The notes below the pieces were generated by a model, which searched no databases, had not been told where the DNA came from, and saw only the letters and a program-made list of their open reading frames with translations. A stretch of DNA of 64,000 bases, from NCBI GenBank assembly GCA_036852015.1, contig JAANDG010000520.1, positions 41,249 to 105,248 on the forward strand. Reading direction: 5' to 3'. The DNA comes from Pelodera strongyloides. Taxonomy: Eukaryota > Nematoda > Chromadorea > Rhabditida > Rhabditidae. Of the stretch, positions 63,066-64,000 are shown piece by piece; positions within the stretch are counted from its first letter, which is position 1; each line of letters starts with the position of its first letter. Position numbers and translations under genes: made by a program.

Positions 63066-63991
63066 ATGTTCCGACTTCTAGCTTGGACCATCTTCGCAGT
63101 CCTATTGGCTGGTTGTATTGTGAACGCCAGATATCTAGTAAGTGTTCATCTAAACGATCGCGATATAACTCGAAACAAATTATTTTGTCAAAACTTAAGC
63201 TGGATGTAATCATCTATCTAATCAACATTTATTGATAGTTAAGCACACCTTTTTGTTGAGCACGCATAAAATTTGTCTTTCTTCAACCGGCATAACTGTG
63301 ACATGTGTCAAAGTTTTGCTCGGAAACAGTTTAATTTGGATTTGGAATCAGCATTTCGAATTCCTGCTCAATCGCTTGTTTTGCGTTCTATGATTAAACT
63401 TGGGAAAAAAACAACTACATGTTGCTAATCAACGCGCAACGCGTATGAAGAATAGCATTGGGACAAAAGTACGTGTGTTTAAATGTGACCAATAAGAAAA
63501 CACGTGATGGCTTTTATGTTTCATGAAAAAAAACGAGCGCCGTGTACATAAATTGGAAGTGTTTTTACGTACAATTTCAGGAGGAAGTGGCACCCACACA
63601 ATTGCTTCGCTCATTCGATGATCGCTTGTGGGCGTTTCTGATTCCCCGACGAAACTTGAGACAAGGTATGAACACACATTATACAGGGAAAGTTTGCACC
63701 ACTCTCAGCTACCGCAAATGTTTCATATAAAGGGAACGAAAAAATCAAAATATAATAAACTAAATGTATACCGGGTGCTTTGTTATATATTAGGATTCCG
63801 AGACAGCAGAACCCAATGTTATACTGTTTCCACATGACAGCAAACGATGAGTGATAGTCTATATCGTTCCTTAGAAAAATCACACGACGAGCTAAAAATT
63901 GAATACTCGCTCCTTGCAATATCACTGTTTAGTGTCTGACTACACGCCACTTCCATGTCGCTGGAAATTGTGCGCCAACTTCTTCGAATGA
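63066..63991 (+). CDS. Small secreted peptide precursor, neuropeptide-like, with C-terminal cysteine ring
   Basis: Exons 63066-63137, 63581-63665 and 63933-63991, with good splice sites and matching phases, give a complete 71-aa protein. Residues 1-21 are a signal peptide (FRLLAWTIFAVLLAGCIVNA). The middle part (SFDDRLWAFLIPRR) ends in a dibasic RR, a usual prohormone cleavage site. The rest, NLRQVSDYTPLPCRWKLCANFFE, written here in parts: NLRQVSDYTPLP, then CRWKLC, then ANFFE and stop. The two Cys would close a six-residue ring. The C-x4-C spacing with Trp-Lys inside recalls urotensin-II (CFWKYC) and CNMamide (CHFKIC) rings; whether it is related is inference. There is no C-terminal Gly for amidation. 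A TTCCAG site precedes the start by 10-20 nt. Confidence 0.72.
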
Positions 63992-64000
63992 TCAGTCTAC

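Overview
This window is a stretch of nematode chromosome. It is AT-rich, with small exons (20-200 nt) separated by introns with T-rich TTTCAG-type acceptors. Several start codons sit directly behind a 3' splice-like site, as expected for spliced-leader trans-splicing. The gene families are worm-typical: a ground-like domain protein, RME-4, a four-repeat gelsolin and an M13 pseudopeptidase. Gene content and structure suggest a clade V (possibly strongylid) species; that is an inference, not an identification. All gene models were spliced by hand from frame, phase and splice signals.

Layout. 1-2.3 kb: a Penelope-like retroelement fragment with a catalytically complete reverse transcriptase and, 3' of it, a hammerhead-ribozyme-like core. 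2.6-8.1 kb (+): a membrane-anchored PP2C phosphatase of the PPM1L type. 11.3-14.7 kb (+): a class A peptide-type GPCR with unusual core motifs. 16.0-18.2 kb (-): a SWEET sugar transporter. 19.1-22.5 kb (-): the gelsolin-like protein GSNL-1, with possible 5' exons out to 24.1 kb. 27.2-31.2 kb (-): a secreted ground-like protein with a proline-rich spacer. 31.8-37.1 kb (-): a secreted, probably GPI-anchored mucin-like protein with an IgGFc-binding-like ectodomain. 39.3-44.6 kb (+): RME-4/DENND1, a clathrin-adaptor RAB-35 GEF. 46.5-51.1 kb (+): an M13 neprilysin-like pseudopeptidase with a minisatellite in an intron. 51.4-53.0 kb (+): the Golgi protein YIPF6. 54.4-58.8 kb (+): a secreted calcineurin-like phosphoesterase. 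63.1-64.0 kb (+): a 71-residue secreted peptide precursor ending in a CRWKLC disulfide-ring candidate.

The genes do not form a pathway; this is an ordinary mixed eukaryotic neighbourhood. The observations most worth checking are the hammerhead motif behind the Penelope reverse transcriptase, the cysteine-ring neuropeptide-like precursor at the right edge, the zinc-site-less M13 protein, several GC-AG introns, tandem repeats that carry acceptor-like sites, the inverted minisatellite, and three degraded tRNA-like (SINE-like) loci. Spliced lengths agree with known family lengths for PPM1L (365 aa), GSNL-1 (479 aa) and YIPF6 (235 aa), which supports those models.
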